A stretch of 64,000 bases of DNA. Origin: Charina bottae (Eukaryota > Chordata > Lepidosauria > Squamata > Charinaidae). The position numbers and the translations under genes were made by a program. The notes beneath the pieces were generated by a model. It was not told the DNA's origin and searched no databases. It saw only the letters and a list, made by a program, of their open reading frames with translations. This document shows, in pieces, positions 34,901 to 39,712 of the stretch (position 1 is the stretch's first letter; each line of letters begins with the position of its first letter). Where the stretch lies: positions 96,771,501 to 96,835,500 of the forward strand of contig JALMGJ010000001.1 of NCBI GenBank assembly GCA_023362775.1. Reading direction: 5' to 3'.

Positions 34901-35127
34901 CGGTGTAACCTTTTCCCTGATATGTCAGCTTTCCACATTCAGGGAGAGGTGCTTTTTGAGGCAGCATATAGGTATATAAATCTATATCATCTGGGTGAAA
35001 ATTCTGGACTTTATAAATAAAAATAACAACAAAATACCTCGCAGCTGAACTCCATTTCAGCTTCCATTGTTGAAACTTTCACTTTAAACATTTTGGGCTG
35101 CTTCTTCTTTAGTCCCGTGATAGACAT
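3383..35127 (-). CDS. Merlin (NF2) paralogue, FERM-domain scaffold protein, 15-16 coding exons
   Basis: Merlin proteins are membrane-cytoskeleton scaffolds that act upstream of Hippo signalling at the cell cortex. The minus-strand coding exons are 35127-35038, 32980-32855, 31777-31655, 22880-22797, 19388-19320, 17099-17017, 16072-15997, 15439-15302, 13104-13030, 10320-10207, 9292-9170, 9066-8849, 7389-7284, 5841-5714, 4840-4681 and probably 3562-3383. Phases agree across all junctions and give about 630 residues. The FERM domain is residues ~15-300, followed by a charged alpha-helical region ~300-510. The merlin Blue Box is present as YQMTPDM. The C-terminus lacks the ERM actin-binding tail, so this is merlin-type rather than ezrin/radixin/moesin. 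The KRLSLEIE motif (Ser ~511) matches the human PAK/PKA site Ser518. Identity to human merlin is only about 75% in the second exon, too low for the true orthologue in an amniote. The neighbours MRPS17 and NIPSNAP2 also differ from those of NF2. The extreme C-terminal exon was not found with confidence. Confidence 0.93.
3997..4475. mobile_element. Buster-type hAT element with a SINE inserted at its right edge
   Basis: The hAT body is 3997-4255, from CAGAGCTTTCC to GGAAAGCCCTG. Its 8-bp target duplication GTCCAAAG is at 3989-3996 and again at 4468-4475, but the right copy has been pushed 212 bp away. A Sauria-type SINE (4258-4462) sits between the end of the hAT and that flank. It is bounded by its own 7-bp duplication CCCTGGT (4251-4257 and 4463-4469), which overlaps both the hAT end and its target duplication. 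Confidence 0.92.
4258..4462 (-). mobile_element. Sauria-type SINE, 5' truncated
   Basis: Minus-strand copy with the BovB-like tail (GAGTCGGACACGACTGCACA, GGGGGGAACCTTTACCTTT). It lacks the tRNA-derived head. It was inserted with the duplication CCCTGGT at the hAT boundary. Confidence 0.92.
4681..4840 (-). CDS. NF2-like coding exon 15 (C-terminal domain)
   Basis: The exon is 160 bp against 163 in human. After the split Arg it encodes [20 protein letters not shown], then [10 protein letters not shown] and a divergent tail ending [21 protein letters not shown] aligns with human LNELKTEIEALKLKE. The acceptor is CACAG. The proposed donor GTTCCA is weak, so the 3' edge is less certain than the 5' edge. 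Confidence 0.85.
5714..5841 (-). CDS. NF2-like coding exon 14 (regulatory linker, Ser518-equivalent)
   Basis: The 128-bp length equals human exon 14. The first half ([20 protein letters not shown]) is unlike the proline-rich human linker. The second half, [18 protein letters not shown], aligns with human DTDMKRLSMEIEKEK. It keeps the serine that PAK/PKA phosphorylate in human merlin. The acceptor is CTAG and the donor GTAGG. Confidence 0.93.
6582..6683. mobile_element. Palindromic hAT MITE
   Basis: CAGTGTTTCTCAACCTTGG...CCAAGGTTGAGAAAAACTG fold-back of 102 bp, with a perfect 8-bp duplication CTCTAGTA (6574-6581 and 6684-6691). The left arm is internally deleted, so the hairpin is asymmetric in the middle. 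Confidence 0.93.
6875..7030. mobile_element. PLE terminal repeats, head to head, with two hammerhead-like motifs
   Basis: An inverted repeat in which GAGCTTGGTTGTTTGCCTGC (from about 6881) is mirrored by GCAAGCAAACAACCAAGCTC (ending about 7015). Each arm contains a hammerhead-like core: CTGATGA (6954-6960) with GAAAC (6980-6984) on the plus strand, and the mirror TCATCAG (6930-6936) with GTTTC (6906-6910) on the minus strand. No PLE protein sequence remains. Confidence 0.75.
7284..7389 (-). CDS. NF2-like coding exon 13 (end of helix)
   Basis: The 106-bp length equals human exon 13. After the split Arg it encodes [20 protein letters not shown], then [15 protein letters not shown], followed by a GTAAGT donor. 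Human merlin reads [20 protein letters not shown] here. Confidence 0.95.
8322..8730. mobile_element. Pogo/Tigger-like non-autonomous element (TA duplication)
   Basis: Terminal inverted repeats CAGGTAGTCCTCACTTA and GCAAGGACTACCTG, flanked by the dinucleotide TA on both sides (8320-8321 and 8731-8732), typical of the Tc1/mariner-pogo superfamily. The interior is made of imperfect TTAACGACCA / TTATGACNG modules. There is no transposase. Related copies are at 38935-39343 and 44195-44590. Confidence 0.88.
8849..9066 (-). CDS. NF2-like coding exon 12 (central helix)
   Basis: The 218-bp length is identical to human exon 12, and the exon ends in a split Arg codon. It encodes [20 protein letters not shown] through [26 protein letters not shown] is the merlin signature here. 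The donor is GTGATG. Confidence 0.95.
9170..9292 (-). CDS. NF2-like coding exon 11 (central helix)
   Basis: Forty-one codons, [20 protein letters not shown] through ARQANEAL. The 123-bp length equals human exon 11. The acceptor is CTCAG and the donor GTGGGT. The composition is Glu/Arg/Ala-rich, typical of the merlin helical domain. Confidence 0.95.
9497..9600. repeat. Degenerate tandem repeat, TATTTATTTGCA-type unit
   Basis: Six or seven imperfect copies of ATATTTATTTGCAGTGG-like units in the intron just upstream (minus-strand sense) of NF2-like exon 11. Confidence 0.8.
10207..10320 (-). CDS. NF2-like coding exon 10 (end of FERM, start of helical region)
   Basis: Thirty-eight codons starting [20 protein letters not shown] and ending [10 protein letters not shown]. 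The 114-bp length equals human exon 10. [10 protein letters not shown] closes F3, and [12 protein letters not shown] starts the central helix. The donor is GTGACT. Confidence 0.95.
10985..12290 (+). mobile_element. BovB (RTE) LINE, 5' truncated, RT domain intact-looking
   Basis: An open frame from 11156 to 12274 (372 codons) starts in [10 protein letters not shown] and continues through [37 protein letters not shown] and the catalytic [17 protein letters not shown]. The C-terminal region contains [36 protein letters not shown] and [20 protein letters not shown]. These are BovB signatures shared with the ruminant BovB. Upstream (10985-11155) the match continues in shifted frames, and the endonuclease domain is absent. 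The 3' end reads CACGAAGAGTCGG, the same sequence used as the tail of the Sauria SINEs here. Confidence 0.95.
12400..12560 (+). mobile_element. Possible L2-like 3' scrap
   Basis: The sequence around GGGATAGCATTCCCTGGACT and AAGATTTGGCTGTTCCAACA resembles the decayed C-terminal coding end of L2 copies elsewhere in the window (14.5, 27.4 and 50.3 kb). It is short and degenerate. Confidence 0.4.
13030..13104 (-). CDS. NF2-like coding exon 9 (FERM F3)
   Basis: Twenty-five codons, [20 protein letters not shown] then KVNKL, followed by a GTGAGT donor. The 75-bp length equals human exon 9, which reads FTIKPLDKKIDVFKF. Confidence 0.94.
13355..13560 (+). mobile_element. CR1 LINE fragment (reverse transcriptase)
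   Basis: Frames encode [31 protein letters not shown] and GVPQGSVL, the classical CR1 RT motifs, with frameshifts between them. Both ends are truncated. Confidence 0.85.
13876..14312. mobile_element. Buster-type hAT element with internal minisatellite
   Basis: Termini CAGAGCTTTCCAAACTTTTC and CAGTTTGGAAAGCTCTG, with a perfect 8-bp duplication TATTAGAG (13868-13875, 14313-14320). The interior has about five tandem copies of a 55-61-bp unit containing GGCACAAGGCAGGCACTAGG and GGTTTGGAGGCAGC. Units alternate between GGAATCACAGCTGG and GGAATCCTGGCAGGGCAGG variants. A sister copy is at 34174-34544. Confidence 0.94.
14533..14935 (+). mobile_element. L2-type LINE 3' end with (GAAT)n tail
   Basis: It encodes the end of the L2 ORF in broken form ([21 protein letters not shown]) and then the 3' tail TTGTAAGCCGCCCAGAGTCG. 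It ends in a long (TGAA)n microsatellite (about 14866-14914). Confidence 0.85.
15302..15439 (-). CDS. NF2-like coding exon 8 (FERM F3)
   Basis: Forty-six codons from [20 protein letters not shown] to NITYSEKE. It is 138 bp against 135 in human, so one codon is inserted near the 5' end. The acceptor is CCACAG and the donor GTAGG. Confidence 0.93.
15997..16072 (-). CDS. NF2-like coding exon 7 (FERM F2/F3)
   Basis: The 76-bp length equals human exon 7. It completes the split Arg codon, then encodes [20 protein letters not shown] and YFPIS. The acceptor is TTCTAG and the donor GTAAGT. Confidence 0.94.
17017..17099 (-). CDS. NF2-like coding exon 6 (Blue Box)
   Basis: The 83-bp length equals human exon 6, which ends in a split Arg codon. 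It encodes [20 protein letters not shown] and then AGHQGMA. YQMTPDM corresponds to the merlin-specific Blue Box (YQMTPEM), with a conservative Glu-to-Asp change. The acceptor is CTAG and the donor GTACTG. Confidence 0.93.
17335..17372 (+). mobile_element. BovB 3' end scrap
   Basis: GCTTCGGAAGCGACTGAACG followed by AATAAACAACAAG matches the last ~35 bp of the BovB copies at 35316 and 57820. No more of the element is recognisable upstream. Confidence 0.6.
17375..17990. other. No gene recognised (NF2-like intron)
   Basis: A purine-rich stretch followed, from about 17870 to 17990 and again at 18268-18370, by a degenerate TATAGTA/GTAGTAGAAAAGTAATA repeat. The repeat is interrupted by the hAT-like element at 17992. 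Confidence 0.5.
17992..18267. mobile_element. hAT-like non-autonomous element, older
   Basis: It begins CAGGGTTTCTCAACCAGGGT and ends in the imperfect inverse GTTGAAAAAGGCTG. Flanks ATATAGAC and GTATAGAG are similar but not identical and lie in a TATAG-rich repeat, so the duplication is unsure. The terminus resembles Charlie-like hAT elements. Confidence 0.6.
18452..18781 (-). mobile_element. Sauria-type SINE, full length
   Basis: In minus-strand sense it starts GGGGCGTGATGGCTCAGTGG (tRNA-like head with A box), with B-box GGTTCGAATCCC. The body contains GCAATTCGAAAGCATGCAAG. It ends with the BovB-derived tail GAGTCGGACACGACTGCAC and the CCTTTACCTTTA terminus. Confidence 0.96.
19320..19388 (-). 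CDS. NF2-like coding exon 5 (FERM F2)
   Basis: Twenty-three codons, [20 protein letters not shown] then PKR, with a CCCAG acceptor and a consensus GTAAGT donor. The 69-bp length matches human exon 5. Confidence 0.94.
19490..19905 (+). mobile_element. RTE-related LINE fragment, a different subfamily from BovB
   Basis: Frames encode [20 protein letters not shown], then [20 protein letters not shown] and [20 protein letters not shown], the C-terminal layout of RTE proteins. The sequence is clearly diverged from the BovB copies here, and the element ends in a (CAT)n-like tail (about 19911-19924). Confidence 0.75.
19925..20754. other. No gene recognised (NF2-like intron)
   Basis: AT-rich sequence with short open frames that match nothing I know. 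The same is true of 20995-21780 and 22200-22790. Confidence 0.5.
20757..20990 (+). mobile_element. tRNA-headed SINE, second family, with CGATTGAACGGAT tail
   Basis: Head GAGCCAGTTTGGTCTAGTGG, B-box-like GGTTCTAGTCC, body TGGGTGACCTTGGGCCAGTC. It has a long 3' part containing GGACTTGTCCAGGCAGTCTC and GAATTGGGCACGATTGAACG, then an A-rich end. The 39383 copy has the same 3' part, whereas 3085 and 54070 have the alternative CTTGAGTTATTTATAAA tail. Confidence 0.88.
21785..22040 (+). mobile_element. L2-type LINE 3' fragment
   Basis: Decayed C-terminal coding end (ACACCCTTAAGACCTGGCTT) and 3' tail (CCTCCCAGAGTTGTAACAGA, GGCAGCCTATAAATTTCATA) followed by (TAAA)-like repeats. Confidence 0.6.
22797..22880 (-). 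CDS. NF2-like coding exon 4 (FERM F2)
   Basis: Twenty-eight codons, [20 protein letters not shown] followed by ASYAVQAK, with a TTAG acceptor and GTGAGG donor. The 84-bp length equals human exon 4. The intron before it (31654-22881) is the largest in the gene and holds a PLE, an L2 fragment and three Sauria-type SINEs. Confidence 0.94.
23621..23943 (-). mobile_element. Sauria-type SINE, full length
   Basis: Same family as 18452. Flanked by the 8-bp direct duplication TGAATGTA (23613-23620 and 23944-23951). Confidence 0.95.
24598..25028 (-). mobile_element. Sauria-type SINE (24691-25024) joined to a LINE-like 3' end
   Basis: The SINE is full length in minus sense. Immediately upstream (24598-24690) lies TTTGTAACCATTCTGGGTTC ending in a TAATAATTATTAG run. 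An inverted copy of the same composite occurs at 42837-43252, with the same relative order of LINE-like end and SINE. Confidence 0.85.
25896..25952. repeat. (TG)n microsatellite
   Basis: A (GT)n run then ATGTATGTACTGTATGTACAG and a second TG run. Confidence 0.95.
26242..26483 (-). mobile_element. Sauria-type SINE, head-truncated
   Basis: The BovB-tail side is complete and the tRNA-like head is missing. It is flanked by the 11-bp duplication CCAAATCTTAG (26231-26241, 26484-26494). The truncation is therefore original to the insertion, as expected for target-primed reverse transcription. Confidence 0.94.
27380..27690 (+). mobile_element. L2-type LINE 3' fragment
   Basis: TGGTATTCCAGCTTTGGAAT and GATGAAATCCTGGTTTTTAC correspond to the coding end of L2 copies (LWN.LP..., KTWL). 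The 3' region ends in GGTGAGCTATAAACATCTTC and TAATGAATAAATG. Confidence 0.6.
28578..28626 (-). ncRNA. Hammerhead-ribozyme-like motif (PLE A, 3' terminal arm)
   Basis: In minus sense: CTGAAGA, one extra A, a GCTCC...GGAGT stem II, then GAAACGTTTCC. This gives the CUGANGA and GAAA core with a minimal AC/GU stem III. CUCA/UGAG-type pairing could form stem I. Against a canonical hammerhead, there is an extra nucleotide between CUGANGA and stem II. Confidence 0.5.
29872..29920 (+). ncRNA. Hammerhead-ribozyme-like motif (PLE A, inverted arm)
   Basis: Plus-strand mirror of the 28578 motif: CTGAAGA (29881-29887), stem II GCTCC/GGAGT, GAAAC (29907-29911). The two arms are essentially identical, so one is probably a copy of the other made during insertion. 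Confidence 0.5.
30262..31650. other. No gene recognised (NF2-like intron)
   Basis: Unique-looking AT-rich sequence with no repeat family that I recognise. Confidence 0.5.
31655..31777 (-). CDS. NF2-like coding exon 3 (FERM F1/F2)
   Basis: Forty-one codons from [14 protein letters not shown] to [10 protein letters not shown], flanked by an AACAG acceptor and GTCAGA donor. The 123-bp length equals human exon 3. [11 protein letters not shown] is invariant in merlin. Confidence 0.94.
32527..32639 (-). mobile_element. Sauria-type SINE, 3' fragment
   Basis: Only the BovB-tail third is present, from GGTAAAGGTTTTGCCC to GATGCTTCTGCGGTCATT in plus-strand sense. Confidence 0.9.
32855..32980 (-). CDS. 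NF2-like coding exon 2 (FERM F1)
   Basis: Forty-two codons starting [20 protein letters not shown] and ending WLKMDKK. The exon is 126 bp, as in human NF2 exon 2. The acceptor is CCACAG and the donor is GTCTGG, a weak but phase-consistent GT site. About 32 of 42 residues match human merlin. Confidence 0.93.
33454..33587. mobile_element. Perfectly palindromic hAT MITE
   Basis: CAGTGTTTCTCAACCTCAGA...TCTGAGGTTGAGAAACACTG-type fold-back of 134 bp. The arms are nearly identical, around a centre at CCAGCCAGCATGCTGGCTAG. A perfect 8-bp duplication CTATATGG flanks it (33446-33453, 33588-33595). Confidence 0.95.
34174..34544. mobile_element. Buster-type hAT element with internal minisatellite
   Basis: Sister of 13876-14312, with termini CAGACCTTTCCAAACTTTTC and CAGTTTGGAAAGCTCTG. 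Duplication TTTTAGAG at 34166-34173 and 34545-34552. About four copies of the GGCACAAGGCAGGCACTAGG unit lie inside, one fewer than the sister, so the internal array changes in copy number. Confidence 0.94.
35038..35127 (-). CDS. NF2-like coding exon 1 (start codon)
   Basis: This exon encodes 30 residues beginning [14 protein letters not shown] and ending EMEFSCE, followed by a GTATTT donor. It corresponds to human merlin exon 1 (SLKRKQPKTF...EMEFNCE) but lacks the first few residues of the human N-terminus. A polypyrimidine tract and CAG lie at about 35150, just upstream of the ATG. The 5' UTR therefore probably starts in a separate upstream exon. Confidence 0.9.
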
Positions 35128-35315
35128 ATTTTTTTAAGTCTGCCTAGAGCTGCACAATGGAAGAAATGGCCTGGAAAAAAATGGTATATGATTAGCAGCA
35201 TATTCCAAAGAAATTTACTTAAAAACAACCTCCTTTTGTTTGACTTCCAATAACATATGCAGATACAATGCTGCTGAATCTGGAAGTTTAATTCAGCTTC
35301 TGATAGATTCATGCT

Positions 35316-35501
35316 AGGGAAAGTGGAAGGCAAAAGGAAGAGGGGCCGACCAAGGGCAAGATGGATGGATGATATTCTGGAGGTGACGGACTTGACCTTG
35401 GAGGAGCTGGGGGTAGCAACGACCGACAGGAAGCTCTGGCGTGGGCTGGTCCATGAAGTCACGGAGAGTCGGAAGGGACTGAACGAATAAACAACAAAAA
35501 A
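35316..35501 (+). mobile_element. BovB LINE, severely 5' truncated copy
   Basis: 186 bp containing only the last ~55 codons and 3' end ([18 protein letters not shown] coding, then GTCACGGAGAGTCGG and GAACGAATAAACAAC). Flanked by the 11-bp duplication AGATTCATGCT (35305-35315, 35502-35512). It lies about 180 bp upstream of the NF2-like ATG exon. Confidence 0.94.
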
Positions 35502-35512
35502 AGATTCATGCT

Positions 35513-36918
35513 TCACCATGACTTTGACTAATCTCTCTTATCTAAAAGAGTCCTATCAGCAAGCCTCTGGTTTATCTCTAAGAGTCCGGTCAAAGATCCT
35601 CCTCTTTCCTTTGGAGGCCAGCCAGATGTTTTCAGAAAGCCCCCAAATGCTTCTGTTCAGTAAATGATATTTAGCAGCATATTTCTGTATTACCATCATG
35701 ACTAACAATCTATTAATCTGACCCATTCCCTTGAAAGTCCTCTAAACCAGTGGTTATCACAATAGGTTATAGCAGAAGTTATCACAACTTGTTATAAAAT
35801 GCTAGGCAGAGCTTTAATCGCACTGTTGTGGCCACCCTCTTGACTTTTTGGACCCCTGCGGACACCCTGTTGGGAATATTGAAAGGCAGCAAAACTTCAG
35901 CTATTGGCATCTCGGGCACCAAAACAGCATAAGCTCTAGGCCAAGATAACAAGGGAGAAACAAGCCAAGACAGTCATCAGGAATAAACCCCACCTTTTAG
36001 CCAAAGAACAAGTTTATTTTCCTTTCAAGTGAAGGCCGCAGGCAAAAATATCCCAAATGACATTCAGAAGATCTCTCTGGAAGCAGATAAAAATATGTCA
36101 TGGAAAGGATCCAACCCAAGGGCCATGTTAATTGGATAGTGTCAATAAATTTATTGAAGGCTTGCGGGGCTAAAACTAGACTGGATTCACTAGGGAATCC
36201 AGATAGTTTGTGAAAACCTGAAAGACAGAAAAGTAAAGTAAGTGCCCTATGAAGACAGCTAAATACAACTTGATTGAACAGTTTACATTAAATCCTATGA
36301 TTCTTACCTCCTGCTTATATTTTGGTGTCTAGCCTTCCAGGAGCTTTGCGGCATCATGCAAATTTTGGTGACTGTATGTCCCATCTTTTCTGATTCAGGC
36401 AACTGATATAGGGTGAATCCACAAGCCTACCCAAATCTTGGGGAAGGGGGACAGCATGATTTTAAGGGGCATAACAGCAAGCACAGAGAATTCAGGAGCC
36501 ATAGACACAAACTCACAAGTTGCTGTAATGCAATCTCTGAGAAGTAATGCCACTACAGTATAGTAATTTCCTCACATGATGGTCCTAGTTTCTGTTGGAT
36601 TCCTGTACTTTCAAAGACTAAGTGTAACCCGGGAAACCTTTTCTGGTTAATTCAAATGTTTCTAAATCCATTCACTTAATCAATTAATTGCAACCCTAAT
36701 TTCAGTATCATCTTTCAAGGATGGTAAATAACCCTTCTGCATTCCGTCTTTCTACTGCACATTGGCCTCAGAGACAGCCCACAACCAAGAGTTATAACTG
36801 AATAAAACATAAAAATCAATATAAATATGCAAAACTACTATGTAAGTAGCAGAATTCAACTCCAAAAGGCTGCAGAAAAGCTTTTAAAAAACTGTTGGCA
36901 TACAGTATGATACAGAAT
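35513..36918. other. No gene recognised (probable 5' intron of the NF2-like gene)
   Basis: Unique AT-rich sequence with no recognisable repeat or conserved reading frame. Confidence 0.5.
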
Positions 36919-36934
36919 AATATTAGCACCTGCA

Positions 36935-37114
36935 TGTAGGTTGAATCATGTCAACTGGATTTCTATTTTCTCAGTGGAAACGTTTCGCTCCTTATCCAAG
37001 GAGCTTCTTCAGTCTGAGCAAAGTTGGTAAGGGAATCCTAAATATGTTTCTAGGTAGCTGTGTGACCTTACACCTGGGGCTAGGTCATGGTTATATATAC
37101 AGGTATACACACGT

Positions 37115-37157
<43 letters not shown>
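36935..37157 (-). mobile_element. Penelope-like element A, terminal fragment plus (CA)n/(TA)n
   Basis: It carries the PLE A terminus (TGAATCATGTCAACTGGATT, hammerhead-like region 36965-37020) to CTAGGTCATGGTTAT, then a compound (CA)n(TA)n run. The whole is flanked by a perfect 14-bp duplication TATTAGCACCTGCA (36921-36934, 37158-37171). The microsatellite was therefore part of the inserted DNA or grew within it. Confidence 0.88.
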
Positions 37158-37160
<3 letters not shown>

Positions 37161-37649
37161 TAGCACCTGCAGAATATGCTGGGGCAAATATTTCAGAGTC
37201 TGGGTGCCAGCAGCAAGAACATATTGTTGGTCGCTAGTTTCTCACATCAGGGATGACTGGCTCAAACCATTCTGCAGCCTGAGATAGATAACAGAAACAC
37301 CCACCCACCCACCCGTACAAAATCCAACTGGACAGGAGGTTGAATGTCATGCCAACATTAGCACTAAGATGGCACTAAGATGGCAGTCAACAATGGGGTG
37401 AGGGGTACTGCTACCTCCACCCCCATTTGCTACCTGTAGCTCACACTGCATAAAAATAGGTTTGACCCTCCTTCAGTTGTAAAGAAGGTCTCAAAGAGCA
37501 AACCAGGAGCATATTGTGAGACCCAGAAGTCTGACTTAGGAGCGAATCCTATTACACGCCTCCGTCTTAAAGTAGTTCAGAAGCACGTTCCCATTTTGCA
37601 GACGAGGCTAATTAGGTAACTCCACCGAATGAATTCATAGCTAAGACTG

Positions 37650-38560
37650 GATGCGAGTCAGGGACTTTGGGACTCATGGTTCCCACCTTCGTTACTCCGG
37701 ACGATATCGGGGTGGTGGTGGCGGGGCTGTTCTTGGAGTATGTGAACCACTTGGACAACCAGCCCACGCTGAAGAAAGAAAAGTCGCACGGAGCGAGGAA
37801 GAAGAAAGAATGCTGGCTCCGGGAAAGAGAGTTACTCTGCCTGATTACCACCAAGCTTCCCTGGAGAAATGCGAGGTGGATCTCGCAGGAGCGCTAGAGC
37901 AGAAGACCATTGAAGTCCCCGCGTGAACAGTAAAGGCGCCAATACGAACCACGTCCATGTCAAGAGAGCGAAAGAGAAAGAATTCGAGGACAGAGAGAAA
38001 TTTGCAACATGGTTTTGCAGACACAGAATATGTGTGTCTTTCTCTCGCGCATCTTTCTCCGCCACTGTTTTCCATTCCTGGATCTGAGACTAGAAATTAA
38101 AACACATTTTAAAAAGCAGAAACCCCTTATTAAATCTAGCATTATCTCTCGCTCCACATACACGGTGCTAGTTTTATAATGCTGTTGCTAGAAATCCCTC
38201 CCCCCCCCCGGATAAAACTGCAGAGAAAGAAAGACCCGATCCAATTGCTTTCTTACCGCTCGGTGTGCTGCACGCTTAAATTTCACGGCTGAAAGTCAAA
38301 TTGGCGGCCTAATCTCTTCTGTGATTCAAGGGGATCTAAAAACAATCTCCCCGAAGTTGCAATTTGTAGCCCACACGTGCATCGCCGCTGTGGAAAAATA
38401 AGATCCAAGGACTGATCTGTCAGCGGCTCCCCCTTTCCTTTGTTTGCTCTAAACTGGAGCATGTCAGCTGGACTGCCTTTAGAGAAATCAAAGAATTTAC
38501 TTTCCCAGGTGATGGGGGGATGGCGAACCATTTCCTGCTCGGGTGCTGTTTAGGCTCCTC
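37650..38560 (-). promoter_or_regulatory. GC-richer block, candidate promoter/5' exon of the NF2-like gene
   Basis: This block is richer in CpG than its surroundings and lies 2.5-3.4 kb upstream of the NF2-like ATG exon, which itself begins with a splice acceptor. That makes it the best candidate for the transcription start. Small open frames occur on both strands (for example 37651-37926 plus), but none is recognisable as a protein. Confidence 0.35.
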
Positions 38561-38934
38561 CCACTTTACCATCCCTACGAGTTCTTAAATACTGTTTACC
38601 GCAAGGGGAAAAACGCCAAGGTCTTTTAACATCATTATAACCCATTATTTCATTGTAAGTTCAGCGCAATTATTAATAATAGACATAGCATCAATATTTG
38701 TGATGTGTAAAGTGTGATGAACATGACCAATGGGTCCATTAGAAATCAGAGGCCATAAGGCTCACGGGAGGGTCTGTTTAGTCTGACCTCACTTGTATGG
38801 ACTGAATGCCTGTGTGTGTGTTCTTATAATTGTGCGTTCTTTCTTTATTTCTCCATCTTTCCATTTTAGAGGACACTGACTTGTCAACAGATAACTTGTA
38901 CTGAATCACCTTTTAGTACATTACTTCTTCCATA

Positions 38935-39343
38935 CAGGTAGTCCTTGACTTACGACCACAATTGGGACCAGAACTTCCGTTGCTAAGCGAGGCAGTCATT
39001 AAGTGAGTCACACCCAATTTTATTATCTTTTTAGCCACGGTTGTTAAGCAAATCACCATGGCCATTAAGTGAATCACTTGATCGTTAAGTGAATCCAGCT
39101 TCCCCCATTGACTTTGCTTGTCGGAAGCCAGCTGGGAAGGTCACAAATGGTGATCATGTGACCCCAGGACACTGCAACCGTCGTAAATACATGCTGGTTA
39201 ACAAGCGCCTGAATTTTGATCATCTGACTGCAGGGATACTGTGACGGTCGTAAGTGCGAGGACTGGTCATAAGTCACTTTTTTCAGCGCCATTGTAACTT
39301 CGAACAGTCGCTAAACAAATGGTCGTAAGTTGAGGACTACCTG
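38935..39343. mobile_element. Pogo/Tigger-like non-autonomous element
   Basis: CAGGTAGTCCTTGACTTACG ... AAGTTGAGGACTACCTG with TA on both sides. Same family as 8322. Confidence 0.88.
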
Positions 39344-39382
39344 TATATTTTTACCCTGCTTTTCAGTTGTACAGCTTCACAT

Positions 39383-39616
39383 TTTTTAAAAATCCGTTCA
39401 ATTGTGTCCAATTCTCGGAGGCTGCCTGGACAAGTCTCTGCAGTTTTCTTGTCAAGGTTTTTCAGAACTGGTTTGCCATTGCCTCCTTCTTAGGGCTGAA
39501 AGGGAGTGACTGGCCCAGGGTCACCCAGCTGGCTTCGTGCCTAAGGTGGGACTAGAACTCACAGTCTCCCGGTTTCTAGCCTGATGCCTTAACCACTACA
39601 CCAAACTGGCTGTCTG
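39383..39616 (-). mobile_element. tRNA-headed SINE, second family
   Basis: Full copy in minus sense, with the CGATTGAACGGAT-type tail. Flanked by a perfect 12-bp duplication ACAGCTTCACAT (39371-39382, 39617-39628). Confidence 0.94.
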
Positions 39617-39659
39617 ACAGCTTCACATAATGGTGTGCAAACAACAAAGGTACCAAATA

Positions 39660-39712
39660 CACACACACACACAGTGTACACACACACACACACACATACA
39701 CACACACATAAC
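39660..39712. repeat. (CA)n microsatellite at the 5' edge of PLE B
   Basis: Interrupted (CA)n run directly upstream of the PLE B sequence. Confidence 0.95.

Noticed and set aside
37087..37160. Possible CRISPR-like or satellite array from the (CA)n/(TA)n tract
   Set aside because: Simple dinucleotide microsatellite, no spacer structure; vertebrate DNA.
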